Notes under the pieces: model-generated
Database searches by the model: none
Seen by the model: the letters and a program-made list of their open reading frames with translations, nothing else
Told to the model about the DNA's origin: nothing
Assembly: GCF_029582805.1 (NCBI RefSeq)
Contig: NZ_JAKKUT010000002.1
Coordinates: 706,001-770,000, forward strand
DNA length: 64,000 bases
Direction: 5' to 3'
Source: Candidatus Synechococcus calcipolaris G9
GTDB taxonomy: Bacteria; Cyanobacteriota; Cyanobacteriia; Thermosynechococcales; Thermosynechococcaceae
Part shown: piece by piece, positions 27,100 through 37,970 of the stretch
How positions within the stretch are numbered: position 1 is the first letter of the stretch
Layout: every line of letters starts with the position of its first letter
Program-made: the position numbers and the translations under genes

Positions 27100-28083
27100 A
27101 TGGTGGAGGCAGTTGCGCCTGTAACGGTTCCCAAGGAGTTTTTGGGGCCGCCGGGGGACATCAACCCAACCCTTGTGATGTTTGTTCTTGCCCTGATTAT
27201 TGCCCTAGTTTCAACCCTGGGCCATATTTATTGGCTTTGGCCAGGCTGGGGCACCTTTGGGGCTAATATGTTGGCCCTGCACCTGATGGGAACGGTGATT
27301 CACGATGCCTCCCACGGGGTTGCCCATCGAAATCGCTGGATGAATGCAGTATTGGGCCATGGCAGTGCTTTGATTCTGGGTTTTGTTTTTCCTGTATTTA
27401 CCCGAGTGCATATGCAGCACCACGCCAATGTGAATGACCCGGAAAATGACCCGGATCATTTCGTCTCTAAGGGGGGCCCCCTTTGGTTGATTGCGCCACG
27501 TTTCTTCTACCACGAAATCTTTTTTTTCAAGCGGCGACTCTGGCGTAAGTTTGAGCTATGGGAATGGGCCATTAGTCGGCTGCTCTTAATCTTGATTGTC
27601 GTCACTGCCACCCATCAAGGCTATCTAGACTACGTGCTAAACTTTTGGTTTTTACCGGCCGGGGTGGTGGGTCTGATGCTCGGCCTCTTCTTTGACTATT
27701 TTCCCCATCGCCCCCACCAAGAGCGCGATCGCTGGCACAATGCCCGAGTCTACCCCAGTCCAGTCTTAAATTTATTGATTCTTGGACAAAATTATCACTT
27801 AATTCATCATTTATGGCCCACCATTCCCTGGTACAAGGTTCAACCCGCCTACTATAAGGTTAAACCCCTGCTAGATGCCAAAGGCTGCAAACAAACCCTA
27901 GGAATTTTAGAGCCGGGTAACCTACTCCCGTTTCTTTACGATGCGTTAATTGGTGTCCATTTCCATCCACGGACAAATGATCCGCTAGGTGATACGTCTT
28001 CCTCTACCTCTACCTCCGGTTTGGCGGAGCCTGTCGCCCTAGACGCTTCCCCCGATACTCACCCACCCACTAACGGGATATGA
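27100..28083 (+). CDS. crtR: Beta-carotene hydroxylase CrtR
   Basis: A 327-residue di-iron membrane hydroxylase that converts beta-carotene to zeaxanthin and takes part in myxoxanthophyll synthesis. Histidine boxes are in order: 'HDASHGVAHRN', 'HMQHHANVNDPENDPDH', 'DYFPHRPHQERDRWH' and 'NYHLIHHLWPTIPWY'. Four to five membrane helices surround them. The C-terminal ~25 residues are a Ser/Thr/Pro-rich tail. This is a marker of cyanobacteria. Confidence 0.95.
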   Translation: MVEAVAPVTVPKEFLGPPGDINPTLVMFVLALIIALVSTLGHIYWLWPGWGTFGANMLALHLMGTVIHDASHGVAHRNRWMNAVLGHGSALILGFVFPVFTRVHMQHHANVNDPENDPDHFVSKGGPLWLIAPRFFYHEIFFFKRRLWRKFELWEWAISRLLLILIVVTATHQGYLDYVLNFWFLPAGVVGLMLGLFFDYFPHRPHQERDRWHNARVYPSPVLNLLILGQNYHLIHHLWPTIPWYKVQPAYYKVKPLLDAKGCKQTLGILEPGNLLPFLYDALIGVHFHPRTNDPLGDTSSSTSTSGLAEPVALDASPDTHPPTNGI

Positions 28084-28154
28084 CCCTCTGATCATGCCCC
28101 TCTGACCACATTTCCCCCAGATTTTGGCAAATACATCTTTTTGGTAAATAAATA

Positions 28155-29075
28155 ATGACGCTGATTCCCGTAGCAGCTCCAGATTTTCGCTCCGGGTTTG
28201 TCGCCCTAGTGGGTCGGCCCAATGTGGGTAAATCCACCCTATTTAATCAATTGATTGGCCAAAAGGTTGCCATCACCTCCCCCGTTGTCCAAACCACTCG
28301 GAATCGACTGCGGGGAATTTTAACAACAGAGACAGCCCAGTTTATTTTTGTGGATACTCCGGGAATTCATAAACCGCACCACGCCCTAGGGCAAGTGTTG
28401 GTCAGTAATGCCAAGTTAGCGATTAATGCCGTGGATGTGGTGGTCTTAGTGGTGGATGGTTCCCAACCCGCTGGCGGGGGCGATCGCTACGTTGCCGACC
28501 TACTCAAGCAAACCCAAACCCCTGTTTTTTTAGGTCTTAATAAGGCCGATTTAATTGATGATGATGAAGCCCATGTCCGTCGCCTGGCAGAGAGCTACCA
28601 AGCCCTGGGAGATTGGCCATTACTTTTTTTCTCTGCCTTAATGGGGGAAGGCGTTCTACCTCTTCAGGAACAGATCCAAGCCCATCTTCCCCCCGGACCC
28701 TATTACTATCCGGCGGATGCCATTACGGATCAGCCAGAGCGATTCATTATGGCAGAGTTAATCCGAGAGCAGATTTTACATTTAACCCATGAGGAAGTTC
28801 CCCATTCCGTGGCCGTCACCATTGATCAGATACAGGAAGAAGAAAAATTAACCCGTGTCTTAGCCACCATCTGCGTAGAACGAAACTCCCAAAAAAGGAT
28901 TGTCATTGGCAAGGGCGGTCAAATGTTGAAGGCCATTGGTAGTGAGGCCCGTCAGCAAATGCAGAAACTCATTAATGGCCACGTCTATTTGGAGTTATTT
29001 GTGAAAGTACGGCCCAAATGGCGACAGTCACGCCTGCGCTTAGCAGAATTTGGCTACCGCGTTGAAGCAGATTAG
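28155..29075 (+). CDS. era: GTPase Era
   Basis: A 306-residue ribosome-assembly GTPase. G motifs: GRPNVGKST (G1), 'TTRNRLRGIL' (G2), DTPG (G3) and NKAD (G4). The C-terminal KH domain includes 'VIGKGGQMLKAIGSEARQQM', which binds the 16S rRNA 3' end. Length and order are typical. Confidence 0.96.
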   Translation: MTLIPVAAPDFRSGFVALVGRPNVGKSTLFNQLIGQKVAITSPVVQTTRNRLRGILTTETAQFIFVDTPGIHKPHHALGQVLVSNAKLAINAVDVVVLVVDGSQPAGGGDRYVADLLKQTQTPVFLGLNKADLIDDDEAHVRRLAESYQALGDWPLLFFSALMGEGVLPLQEQIQAHLPPGPYYYPADAITDQPERFIMAELIREQILHLTHEEVPHSVAVTIDQIQEEEKLTRVLATICVERNSQKRIVIGKGGQMLKAIGSEARQQMQKLINGHVYLELFVKVRPKWRQSRLRLAEFGYRVEAD

Positions 29076-29130
29076 TTTTTTTGATCTATAAATAATATAT
29101 AGCTATCGTCACCTAGGTTAGGACGGGGTG

Positions 29131-29147
29131 CAGGGGTGGAACCCCTG
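29131..29147. other. Short perfect hairpin after era
   Basis: CAGGGGT-GGA-ACCCCTG forms a 7-bp perfect stem with a 3-base loop in the 153-base gap between convergent era and wecB. There is no T-run, so it is not a clear intrinsic terminator. It may be a transcript-stabilising or REP-like hairpin. Confidence 0.4.
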
Positions 29148-29228
29148 GCTGGGGGCGAGAGCCAACACACCCCCTTATCAGAAATATCCTAAGAGAAGAG
29201 GCAACAGCTATAAATAAAAATAAATGAA

Positions 29229-30350
29229 TTAATTGACCGCTTCTTCGGCAAAGTAAGTCCTGACAATCTTGAGAATGCGTTGGCTTGCCTGGCCATCTCC
29301 AAAGGGATTAATGGCATTGGCCATGGCTTCATAGGCGAGGGGATCCCCTAATAAGGCTCCAGCTTCGGCCACAATGGTTGAGATTTCCGTTCCCACTAAC
29401 TTGGCTGTTCCGGCGGCGATCGCCTCCGGCCGTTCTGTGGTATCCCGTAGGACTAAGACAGGTTTTCCGAGACTGGGGGCTTCTTCCTGGAGTCCACCGG
29501 AATCGGTCAAGAGTAAGTAACAGCCCTGAATGGCGGCCACAAGGGCCCGATAATCTAGGGGTTCGGTCAAAAAAACCCGCGGATGGTCTGCCAGGGCAGC
29601 TTGCAGGGGTTCCCGTACCGTTGGATTGCGGTGCAGCGGTAGGAGTAGGGCCGTATCTGGAAAGGCATCTAAAATTTGGCGGAAGCCTTGGCTAATCGTC
29701 CCTAGGGGTTCACCCCAATTTTCACGGCGATGTACCGTTGCCAAGAGAACGCGATACCCTTGCCAGTCCAAACCCGATACCTCACAGGTGGGTTGACCCG
29801 CTGCAACCTGCAAGAGGGCATCAATCACCGTATTGCCGGTGTGGTGAATGGCTCCCGTCACCGCAGAGCGTTGGAGATTTTCCACCGCTTGACGGGTGGG
29901 GGCAAAATGAAGTTGGGCCAATTGGGAAATAAGCCGACGGTTTGCTTCCTCAGGATAGGGATTAAACAGATCATCGGTACGGAGTCCCGCTTCCACATGG
30001 CCCACGGGAATATGTTGATAGAAGGCGGCGAGGGCGGCGGCAAAGGCGGTGGTGGTATCTCCCTGGACTAAAACCAATTGGGGCGCAAGGTCTTGATAGA
30101 GGGTTTCCAGGCCTTGAAGACTGCGGTAGGTAATATCAGTGAGGGTTTGCCGAGTTTGCATAATCCCTAAATCCCGATCGCCCCGTAAATGAAACAGAGC
30201 CATCACCTGCTCCACCATTTCCCGATGCTGCCCTGTGAGGACAACGGAGGTCTGAAAATCCGGAGACTGCTGAAAGGCCTGAATCACCGGAGCCAGTTTA
30301 ATGGCTTCAGGGCGAGTCCCTAGGGTAATACAAACCTTGATCGGAGCCAT
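29229..30350 (-). CDS. wecB: UDP-N-acetylglucosamine 2-epimerase (non-hydrolysing)
   Basis: A 373-residue GT-B fold epimerase that makes UDP-ManNAc for surface polysaccharides. Signatures: 'LGTRPEAIKLAPV' at the N-terminus, 'VQGDTTTAFAAALAAFY', 'GHVEAGLRTDD', 'ATVHRRENWGEPL', and 'LTDSGGLQEEAPSLGKPVLVLR'. Length is typical. No other polysaccharide genes are next to it. Confidence 0.95.
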   Translation of the reverse strand: MAPIKVCITLGTRPEAIKLAPVIQAFQQSPDFQTSVVLTGQHREMVEQVMALFHLRGDRDLGIMQTRQTLTDITYRSLQGLETLYQDLAPQLVLVQGDTTTAFAAALAAFYQHIPVGHVEAGLRTDDLFNPYPEEANRRLISQLAQLHFAPTRQAVENLQRSAVTGAIHHTGNTVIDALLQVAAGQPTCEVSGLDWQGYRVLLATVHRRENWGEPLGTISQGFRQILDAFPDTALLLPLHRNPTVREPLQAALADHPRVFLTEPLDYRALVAAIQGCYLLLTDSGGLQEEAPSLGKPVLVLRDTTERPEAIAAGTAKLVGTEISTIVAEAGALLGDPLAYEAMANAINPFGDGQASQRILKIVRTYFAEEAVN

Positions 30351-30506
30351 AATCGGAGAATCAGCTATGCCGGAAAAAGATGGAAAGATTAGTCTGAAAA
30401 AGATTGGTCTGAATTAGTGTAACCGACGGTGTGGCTTTAGGGCCATGCTCCAAGACCATATTGGCCCATATTGATCTTAGACATGGGCTTTAGAACAGGC
30501 CTTAGA

Positions 30507-31373
30507 TCAACCGGGTAGGAGCGGTAAAACAAGGGTGACAAAATAATAAATTAGGGGGGCGGTAAACACATAGCTATCGGCTCGATCTAGGATACCGCCA
30601 TGGCCAGGGATTAATTGCCCCGAATCCTTAACTCCGGCATCCCGCTTCATCATCGACTCGGTGAGATCCCCCAGTAAACTGGCAATACCAATAATCAGGC
30701 CCAGGCTCATCCCGGCAATGGGCCAACTGGGCCAACCTAGGCTATGGGCACCGATCAAGGCCACGGTGAGGCTGCCTAGGACACCAAAAACAGCCCCTTC
30801 GACGGTTTTTTTGGGGCTAATATCCGATAGGCGGGTACGACCAATTAATTTCCCCATGGTGTAGGCACCAATATCTGCGGCCCAAATGCAACCGAAGGCC
30901 AAAAGGGTGATCCCTAGTCCCTGGGGAAGGTGCTGTAGCTGCCAGGTATCGGGCCAGTAGCCGCCAAGGGGAACATTCACCTCACTGACCGCACCTAAGC
31001 CCCGCAGACGTACCCAATAGCTGGGTAAATAGCCACCATAAAATAATCCCATAATGGATGTGGAAATATCGGCAATGGAGGCAAGTTTAGTTTGAAATAG
31101 CAGATAAAAACAAATACAGGTTCCGGCTATGGGAAAAATAGCATCGGCGAGGGGGGGCGCAAGGGTAGCCGTAATCAGCAAAATCTGGCTGAGGATGAGG
31201 GTTGTTTTGGTGGCGGGAAGACTACCTTTTGCCCGGGCCAGTTGGAAATATTCTAGTTGCCCCAGGTAAATTAAGGCACCTACCCCCAAGGTAAAGTACC
31301 ATCCTCCAAGAAGCGTCATAGCTAGAGCGATCGCGATCGCAACCAGCCCACTAAGGATGCGTACCCAAGGCAT
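30507..31373 (-). CDS. cdsA: Phosphatidate cytidylyltransferase CdsA
   Basis: A 288-residue membrane enzyme that makes CDP-diacylglycerol for phosphatidylglycerol, a lipid needed by the photosystems. The C-terminal CdsA signature is clear: 'SMMKRDAGVKDSGQLIPGHGGILDRADS'. Upstream, 'ADIGAYTMGKLIGRTRLSDISPKKTVEG' is also diagnostic. About eight hydrophobic helices are present. Confidence 0.95.
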   Translation of the reverse strand: MPWVRILSGLVAIAIALAMTLLGGWYFTLGVGALIYLGQLEYFQLARAKGSLPATKTTLILSQILLITATLAPPLADAIFPIAGTCICFYLLFQTKLASIADISTSIMGLFYGGYLPSYWVRLRGLGAVSEVNVPLGGYWPDTWQLQHLPQGLGITLLAFGCIWAADIGAYTMGKLIGRTRLSDISPKKTVEGAVFGVLGSLTVALIGAHSLGWPSWPIAGMSLGLIIGIASLLGDLTESMMKRDAGVKDSGQLIPGHGGILDRADSYVFTAPLIYYFVTLVLPLLPG

Positions 31374-31533
31374 GACCGTTTAGTTATCCATGGAAAATTG
31401 AAGTGTTCAAGATTAAGCCTAGCGAAAATCTGCCCTAATCACCATGACTCTTGCGATTAATGGATAAACGATTATAGACAAAGAGAAGGAGAGTATTTAT
31501 ACTAAAATTCTAAAAGTTTATCTTTCGACGAAT

Positions 31534-31540
31534 AAGGAGG
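31534..31540 (+). promoter_or_regulatory. Strong Shine-Dalgarno deciding an ATT start
   Basis: A perfect AAGGAGG lies 5 bases upstream of ATT at 31546. That ATT is in frame with the STAS gene and is the only in-frame codon at proper spacing. No ATG, GTG or TTG sits within reach of this site in this frame. Confidence 0.65.
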
Positions 31541-31545
31541 ATCAC

Positions 31546-31929
31546 ATTTCTGAGCCGCTCTCCCTAACCCAAAGTCTACGAGGCACCCGTGAAGTTAGGG
31601 ATACCTATCAAGTGTTTCGCCTCACGGGCTTGATTGATGCCTTCTCTGAGTCAGCGTTTCGTAAGATCCTGACCAAATATGTGAATGACGGGCCTCTGAA
31701 TATTATTCTTGACTTATCTAAGATTGAGTTTATTGATAGTTCGGGTTTGGGTGTGTTAGTGCAACTCGCCAAAAAAGCCCAGGAAGGCCAGGGTCAATTA
31801 CAAATTGTCACAAATGCCCGGGTCACCCAAACCGTTAAGTTAGTACGCCTAGAGAAATTTCTAAATTTACAACCTGATATGGCATCGGCGATCGCCCAGA
31901 TAGCTCCCCCGGACACAGGCAAGAAGTAA
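31546..31929 (+). CDS. STAS-domain anti-sigma factor antagonist, probable ATT start
   Basis: A STAS protein like SpoIIAA/RsbV, with phospho-acceptor serine in 'EFIDSSGLGVLVQLAKKA' and a C-terminal 'VTQTVKLVRLEKFL'. From the nearest conventional start (GTG at 31612) it would be only 105 residues and lack the first strand. Reading from ATT at 31546 adds 22 residues (ISEPLSLTQSLRGTREVRDT), which complete the N-terminal strand, giving 127 residues. The perfect Shine-Dalgarno supports this start. Partner kinases or phosphatases are not nearby; mrnC follows by 18 bases. Confidence 0.8.
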   Translation: MSEPLSLTQSLRGTREVRDTYQVFRLTGLIDAFSESAFRKILTKYVNDGPLNIILDLSKIEFIDSSGLGVLVQLAKKAQEGQGQLQIVTNARVTQTVKLVRLEKFLNLQPDMASAIAQIAPPDTGKK

Positions 31930-31947
31930 CTACCCTGGATTCAGTTA

Positions 31948-32403
31948 ATGGAACCTCGTCCACAGTGTTTTGTTTTTCCATTACCTGTGGTAACTGATGC
32001 GATTAATCCCAGTCAGCTTTCGACGGCATCCCTAGCCTATTTTGGTGATGCGGTTTACGAGTTATTTATTCGCTTTATTTTTCTATCCCAACCCCAGCGA
32101 ATTAATGATTATCATCAACAGGTGGTTGCCCATGTTCGGGCCGAAAGTCAGGCCCATTACTTAGACGTGCTGCGGGAACACTTTACCCGCCAGGAACTTG
32201 ATATTTTTCGCCAGGGTCGAAATGCCGCTACCGCTGGACCACGGCGAGTTTCTGCAAAAATCTATCGCCAGGCTACGGGCCTAGAAACCCTGTTGGGCTA
32301 CCTCTATCTGGGGAATCAGTCACGATTGCAGGATATTTTATTGATATTGCGGGATAAAATCATGGCGGATATTGAGGCATCCAAGATTGAGGCATCAAGG
32401 TGA
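31948..32403 (+). CDS. mrnC: Mini-ribonuclease III (MrnC)
   Basis: A 151-residue protein with an RNase III catalytic domain but no double-strand RNA-binding domain. Motifs: '[18 protein letters not shown]' (the signature with Asp) and '[13 protein letters not shown]' (the second acidic region). Mini-III matures 23S rRNA in bacteria lacking or supplementing full RNase III action. Its stop overlaps the GTG start of the ABC ATPase by 4 bases. Confidence 0.9.
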   Translation: MEPRPQCFVFPLPVVTDAINPSQLSTASLAYFGDAVYELFIRFIFLSQPQRINDYHQQVVAHVRAESQAHYLDVLREHFTRQELDIFRQGRNAATAGPRRVSAKIYRQATGLETLLGYLYLGNQSRLQDILLILRDKIMADIEASKIEASR

Positions 32404-33635
32404 TAGCCGTTCGTTTAGAGCAACTCACTAAGACCTTTAGCGATTTGCAAAAAAAGAGCCAGGTCGCGGTTCTCCAGGATATTGATCTCGCCGTCGCCCC
32501 TGGGGAATTTTTAGTATTGGTCGGCCCCTCGGGCTGCGGGAAAAGTACGTTGTTGCGGCTCATTGCTGGTCTAGAGGCCCCGACGGCGGGTCATATTTGG
32601 GTGGGCGATCGCCGCGTCAATGATCTACCTCCCAAGGCCCGGGACATTGCCATGGTCTTTCAAAGCTATGCCCTCTATCCCCATCTGACGGTCTACGATA
32701 ATTTAGCCTTTGGTTTACGCCGTAGTCCCCGCACCCTAGGGGTTAATCCTACCTCCCAAGCCAGGATTAATTTACCCTTGCCTATAGAGGCCAGCCTCAG
32801 TCGCCTCACTCGGATATTGCCTAAGCCCCTGCGCTATTCATCCCCTCGCGAACAACGGATTGATCAACGGATCCGGGCGATCGCCACCATGCTGCAAATT
32901 GAAGCCCTGTTAAATCGCTATCCCAAACAACTGTCTGGGGGACAAAAACAACGGGTTGCCCTGGGCCGGGCCATGGCGCGCAATCCCCAGGTTTTTTTGA
33001 TGGATGAACCCCTCTCTAATTTGGATGCCAAGCTACGCACGGAAACCCGGGCCCAGATTGTCCAACTTCAGCGACAGTTAGGGGTGGCCACTATCTATGT
33101 CACCCACGACCAAACGGAAGCCATGACCATGGGCGATCGCATTGCGGTGTTGAACCAGGGCAAAATTCAACAGCTTGCTCCCCCGTTGGAACTCTATCAA
33201 CGGCCGGCGAATCAGTTTGTGGCGGAGTTTATTGGCTCGCCTCCCATGAATTTTCTGCCGGTGCAAGTGACCTCAACGGGAGACATTCAGTGCGATCGCT
33301 GGCAATGGCCCCTACCCCAACCCTGGCAAAAAATATTAATGCCCTATCAAAATAAAACTGTTATTCTTGGTATTCGGGCGGAGCATCTCATGGTTCTCTC
33401 TCCGGAGCAGCAGCCAGGCCTGCCCGTCAGCGTTCAATTAGTCGAAAATTTAGGCCATGAAACCTCCCTGTCTGTGGGCTTAATGCTCCCATCCCAGGAA
33501 GGTAAAACCTGGCGGATTCGCTTAGACCCCAGCCATTTAGTGCAGGTGGGCGATCGCCTTGGTCTTGATCCCCAGCCCGATCAGCTTCATTTTTTTGATG
33601 CCGAGACCGGACAAAGCCTCCCTATAGGAACTTAA
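32400..33635 (+). CDS. MalK/UgpC-like ABC transporter ATPase
   Basis: A 411-residue ATPase of sugar or glycerol-3-phosphate importers: Walker A 'GPSGCGKST', Q-loop '[11 protein letters not shown]', signature '[16 protein letters not shown]', Walker B '[15 protein letters not shown]' and switch '[10 protein letters not shown]'. The C-terminal TOBE/OB domain spans the last ~130 residues. An insertion of about 50 residues lies between the Q-loop and the signature (region around [20 protein letters not shown]). No permease or binding protein is adjacent, so it may serve transporters elsewhere. Confidence 0.9.
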   Translation: MIAVRLEQLTKTFSDLQKKSQVAVLQDIDLAVAPGEFLVLVGPSGCGKSTLLRLIAGLEAPTAGHIWVGDRRVNDLPPKARDIAMVFQSYALYPHLTVYDNLAFGLRRSPRTLGVNPTSQARINLPLPIEASLSRLTRILPKPLRYSSPREQRIDQRIRAIATMLQIEALLNRYPKQLSGGQKQRVALGRAMARNPQVFLMDEPLSNLDAKLRTETRAQIVQLQRQLGVATIYVTHDQTEAMTMGDRIAVLNQGKIQQLAPPLELYQRPANQFVAEFIGSPPMNFLPVQVTSTGDIQCDRWQWPLPQPWQKILMPYQNKTVILGIRAEHLMVLSPEQQPGLPVSVQLVENLGHETSLSVGLMLPSQEGKTWRIRLDPSHLVQVGDRLGLDPQPDQLHFFDAETGQSLPIGT

Positions 33636-33639
33636 TCTC

Positions 33640-34746
33640 CTAGCGAATTTGAATCGGCATGACTAGGTAGGTCATATCCATGCCCCCCAAGGGACTAATG
33701 ATCGTGGGTCGCGTTTCGCTGGTGAGTTGAATTTGGATATCATTGGTGCTCATCACCTTCAGGCCATCTAGGAGATATTTAACATTAAAGGCAACCTCTA
33801 GGGACTCCCCAGAAATTTGTGCCGCCACATGCTCTTCCCCACTCCCCAGTTGGGGGGCCTCTGCCTCCAGCTTAAGTTGCTGTTGATCCGTATCAATGGA
33901 AATCTTAACCACATTATTTTTTTGGGCCGCCAACACCGCCACCCGCTCTAGGGCGGCAATGAATAACTGCCGTTCCAGGGTGACTTGACGGAGAAACTCC
34001 TTGGGAATTAATTTATGATATTCCGGGTAATTTCCCTCTAGGAGTCGGGTCGTCAAACGCCCTTCATTGGGAATATCAAAGATAATTTGGGTGGGGTCAC
34101 AGCGGAGGAGTAGCTCCACATCCTGCTTGGCAATGAGTCGCTCTAGATCTCGCAGGGATTTGGCCGGAATCGTGATCGGGGGCGGGGATTGGGTAATGGG
34201 TTGGTTGGCTGTGGCAACGGCGAGGCGATGGCCATCGGTGGCTGCAAATTCGAGACTATCGGGCTGAAAACTCAGGTGTAATCCGGTGAGAACTTGTTTG
34301 GATTCGTCCGTACTAGAGGCAAACAAACTGCTTTGCAGCCCCTCCCGCAGGGTATTTGCCGTCAGCGTCAGGGGTTCCACCTCATCTAAGCTGGGCAGTG
34401 CTGGAAATTCCTCGGAACTAATGCCCTGCAATTGGTAAAATCCAGAGCCGTAATCCAAAATGACTCGCGTATCTTCGGCGGTAATTTCCACATCTTGGTT
34501 GGGTAGGCGGGACACCATCTCATTCAAGAGCTTGGCGGAAACCGTAATGGTTCCAGGTACCTTCACCGCGGCGGGGATCCAGACCTGCATCCCTAGACTT
34601 AGATCAAACACCGAAAGTCCAAGGCGATCGCCCTCGGCCTCTAGCAAAATATTCGCAAGAATGGGGTGAGATGGGTTCGTGGGAGCCACCCGACTGAGTA
34701 GGGAGAGTTTAAGATTAAGCGCATTTTGCGAACAGACAACTTTCAT
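33640..34746 (-). CDS. dnaN: DNA polymerase III beta subunit (sliding clamp)
   Basis: A 368-residue clamp protein starting 'MKVVCSQNALNLKLSLLSR'. It has three repeated clamp domains and the C-terminal 'YLVMPIQIR' typical of cyanobacterial DnaN (P-M-x-I/L-R end). The ATG at 34746 is preferred over 34767 because it matches the family N-terminus. It is not next to dnaA, as in many cyanobacteria. It converges with the ABC ATPase gene. Confidence 0.96.
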   Translation of the reverse strand: MKVVCSQNALNLKLSLLSRVAPTNPSHPILANILLEAEGDRLGLSVFDLSLGMQVWIPAAVKVPGTITVSAKLLNEMVSRLPNQDVEITAEDTRVILDYGSGFYQLQGISSEEFPALPSLDEVEPLTLTANTLREGLQSSLFASSTDESKQVLTGLHLSFQPDSLEFAATDGHRLAVATANQPITQSPPPITIPAKSLRDLERLIAKQDVELLLRCDPTQIIFDIPNEGRLTTRLLEGNYPEYHKLIPKEFLRQVTLERQLFIAALERVAVLAAQKNNVVKISIDTDQQQLKLEAEAPQLGSGEEHVAAQISGESLEVAFNVKYLLDGLKVMSTNDIQIQLTSETRPTIISPLGGMDMTYLVMPIQIR

Positions 34747-34790
34747 AGTGATGACTTGTGACCCCAAAGACCAAAACTGCCTTACCCATC

Positions 34791-35135
34791 CTACACTGGC
34801 TTTTTAACACACGTCCCCATGCTGATTAAATAGGCAAGCACCTGATCAGCGGTCATAAGTCGCTTGAGTACCACCTGGCCAATCCCCACTGCCGATCCCT
34901 GATTCTGGGGTAGATCATTCTTGGCCTGCTGGGCCCTATCCAGGGCTGGTTTGACCTCGACCATGAGTACAATGTCTTCCACTTGGTAGAGCCAGAGGGT
35001 TTCCTGACCATCCCAAATACTTAAAGATGTGCGGGCAATATCCGGCCGTCGCCGCCATACCTGATCATTCCAGATGCCTTCTGGTTCCCAAATCCGCCCA
35101 ATTTCCCAGCCGTCAGCAAGGAAAAAGTATTTCAT
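34791..35135 (-). CDS. Hypothetical protein upstream of dnaN
   Basis: A 114-residue soluble protein beginning 'MKYFFLADGWEIGRIWEPEG', rich in Trp in its first half, followed by a helical second half ending in 'MTADQVLAYLISMG'. It looks like a conserved cyanobacterial protein, but I cannot name a family. It lies 44 bases upstream of dnaN on the same strand, so co-transcription is likely. Confidence 0.65.
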   Translation of the reverse strand: MKYFFLADGWEIGRIWEPEGIWNDQVWRRRPDIARTSLSIWDGQETLWLYQVEDIVLMVEVKPALDRAQQAKNDLPQNQGSAVGIGQVVLKRLMTADQVLAYLISMGTCVKKPV

Positions 35136-35163
35136 AGTAGCACCCCTCGGATAATGTTCAAAC

Positions 35164-35364
35164 CTAGGAACTGGTCTGGTTTGGGGGGGAGGGATTCGCT
35201 GATTTTGTCACTAGCTCTTCTTCTTCCATGGAATTGAAGCAGGCTGCGGCAATTAACAAAAACGGTGTTCCCGGCACTAGGGGAAGAATAAAGCCAATCA
35301 CCCCAATTACGCCAAAAAAGAGACCAAAAATTAGCCGCGCTGAGTTCCGAATTTGTTTGGACAC
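35164..35364 (-). CDS. Small DUF454-like membrane protein
   Basis: A 66-residue protein whose central stretch 'VIGFILPLVPGTPFLLIAAACF' matches the core of DUF454/YbaN-type inner-membrane proteins (LPLLPTTPFLLLAA pattern). One or two membrane helices are present, and the tail is Ser/Pro-rich. It precedes the hypothetical gene and dnaN on the same strand. A longer overlapping frame in this region is rejected as a shadow. Confidence 0.7.
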   Translation of the reverse strand: MSKQIRNSARLIFGLFFGVIGVIGFILPLVPGTPFLLIAAACFNSMEEEELVTKSANPSPPNQTSS

Positions 35365-35471
35365 CGTTAACCCACCTAAAATAAAGAATGATTTCAGACT
35401 TTATTCTAGGGGGTTCAGGGGGGCGATCGCCGCAGATAATTTTTCTAGCTTCTAGGGCATTGCCTGAATAA

Positions 35472-35957
35472 TTAGGACATTGCCTGAATAATATAGTCAA
35501 AATAAGGGGCGGTTGCGGCGGCATCCTCTTCACTGAGTAGGGCTAGGGAAGCCGCTTTCAGGCAGCGAATTGATTCAGCCATCCCCGCCATGGGAACCCC
35601 TAGGGAGTTATACATTTCCCGCGCCCCAATCAGGCCAATTTTTTCAATGGGTCCCTTATCGCCAGATAGGACACCGTAGGTGATCAGACGCATATACCAG
35701 CCGTAGTCCCGCAGACATAGGGCCCGTTGCTTCTGTCCGTAGGCATTGCCCCCAGGAGAGATAAAGTCAGGTCGCTTTTGCCACAGTTGCTTACTGGCCT
35801 GATCCACAATTCGTTTTTCATTTTCCGATAACGTGGTAGCAATGCGAAGCCGCTGTTCCCCGGTTTCAAAAAAGTCACTTAACGTTTTTAATTCGCCAGT
35901 GGTGGGGTAGCGCAACTCATCATCCGCGTTAAGAAGAACCTGACTTATGACACTCAT
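35472..35957 (-). CDS. apcD: Allophycocyanin B alpha subunit (ApcD)
   Basis: A 161-residue phycobiliprotein with '[23 protein letters not shown]', the chromophore cysteine in '[19 protein letters not shown]', and a C-terminal '[12 protein letters not shown]'-type end (here [13 protein letters not shown]). ApcD is a terminal emitter of the phycobilisome core that passes energy to photosystem I or II. It is a single gene, divergent from groEL. The 'DELRYPT...FFETGEQR' pattern separates it from ApcA. Confidence 0.93.
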   Translation of the reverse strand: MSVISQVLLNADDELRYPTTGELKTLSDFFETGEQRLRIATTLSENEKRIVDQASKQLWQKRPDFISPGGNAYGQKQRALCLRDYGWYMRLITYGVLSGDKGPIEKIGLIGAREMYNSLGVPMAGMAESIRCLKAASLALLSEEDAAATAPYFDYIIQAMS

Positions 35958-36066
35958 ATTGCTAACACCGCTTAATACATTTCTTATTTTAGTCGAGAGG
36001 GGTACCTTGCCAAACCTAGATAGCCAAACTAGGTCTTTGGGTTCCGGGGCGATCTCCGGACAAAAA

Positions 36067-37810
<1,744 letters not shown>

Positions 37811-37840
37811 CCCCTGACTCTTATTTATACAATGATTTTG

Positions 37841-37885
37841 AAACCCTTGCTAGGTAGGTTGAATGAGCCTCTTCGCAAGGGTTTT
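37841..37885 (+). terminator. Intrinsic terminator inside the left end of the element
   Basis: AAACCCTTGC pairs with GCAAGGGTTT across a 25-base region, followed by TTTT-rich sequence. It ends groEL transcription 30 bases after the stop codon. Because it lies inside the att repeats, the terminator belongs to the element and not to the original chromosome. Confidence 0.8.
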
Positions 37886-37950
37886 ACAGTATCTAGGCAA
37901 AAAACAATGGGTCTTAATCTGTCCTAATATGGCTTAATACACCGTTTTAT

Positions 37951-37969
37951 TTAGGCTGAATTTTAGGCT
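37951..37969 (+). repeat. Paired TTAGGCT motifs, left end
   Basis: TTAGGCT at 37951-37957 and 37963-37969, starts 12 bases apart, just before the integrase start. The same pair with the same spacing lies at 50305-50323. They are candidate arm-type integrase or excisionase binding sites. Confidence 0.6.
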
Positions 37970-37970
37970 A

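Noticed and set aside
31612-31929. STAS gene starting at GTG 31612
   Set aside because: This start lacks a ribosome site and removes the first strand of the domain. The AAGGAGG-ATT start explains the sequence better.
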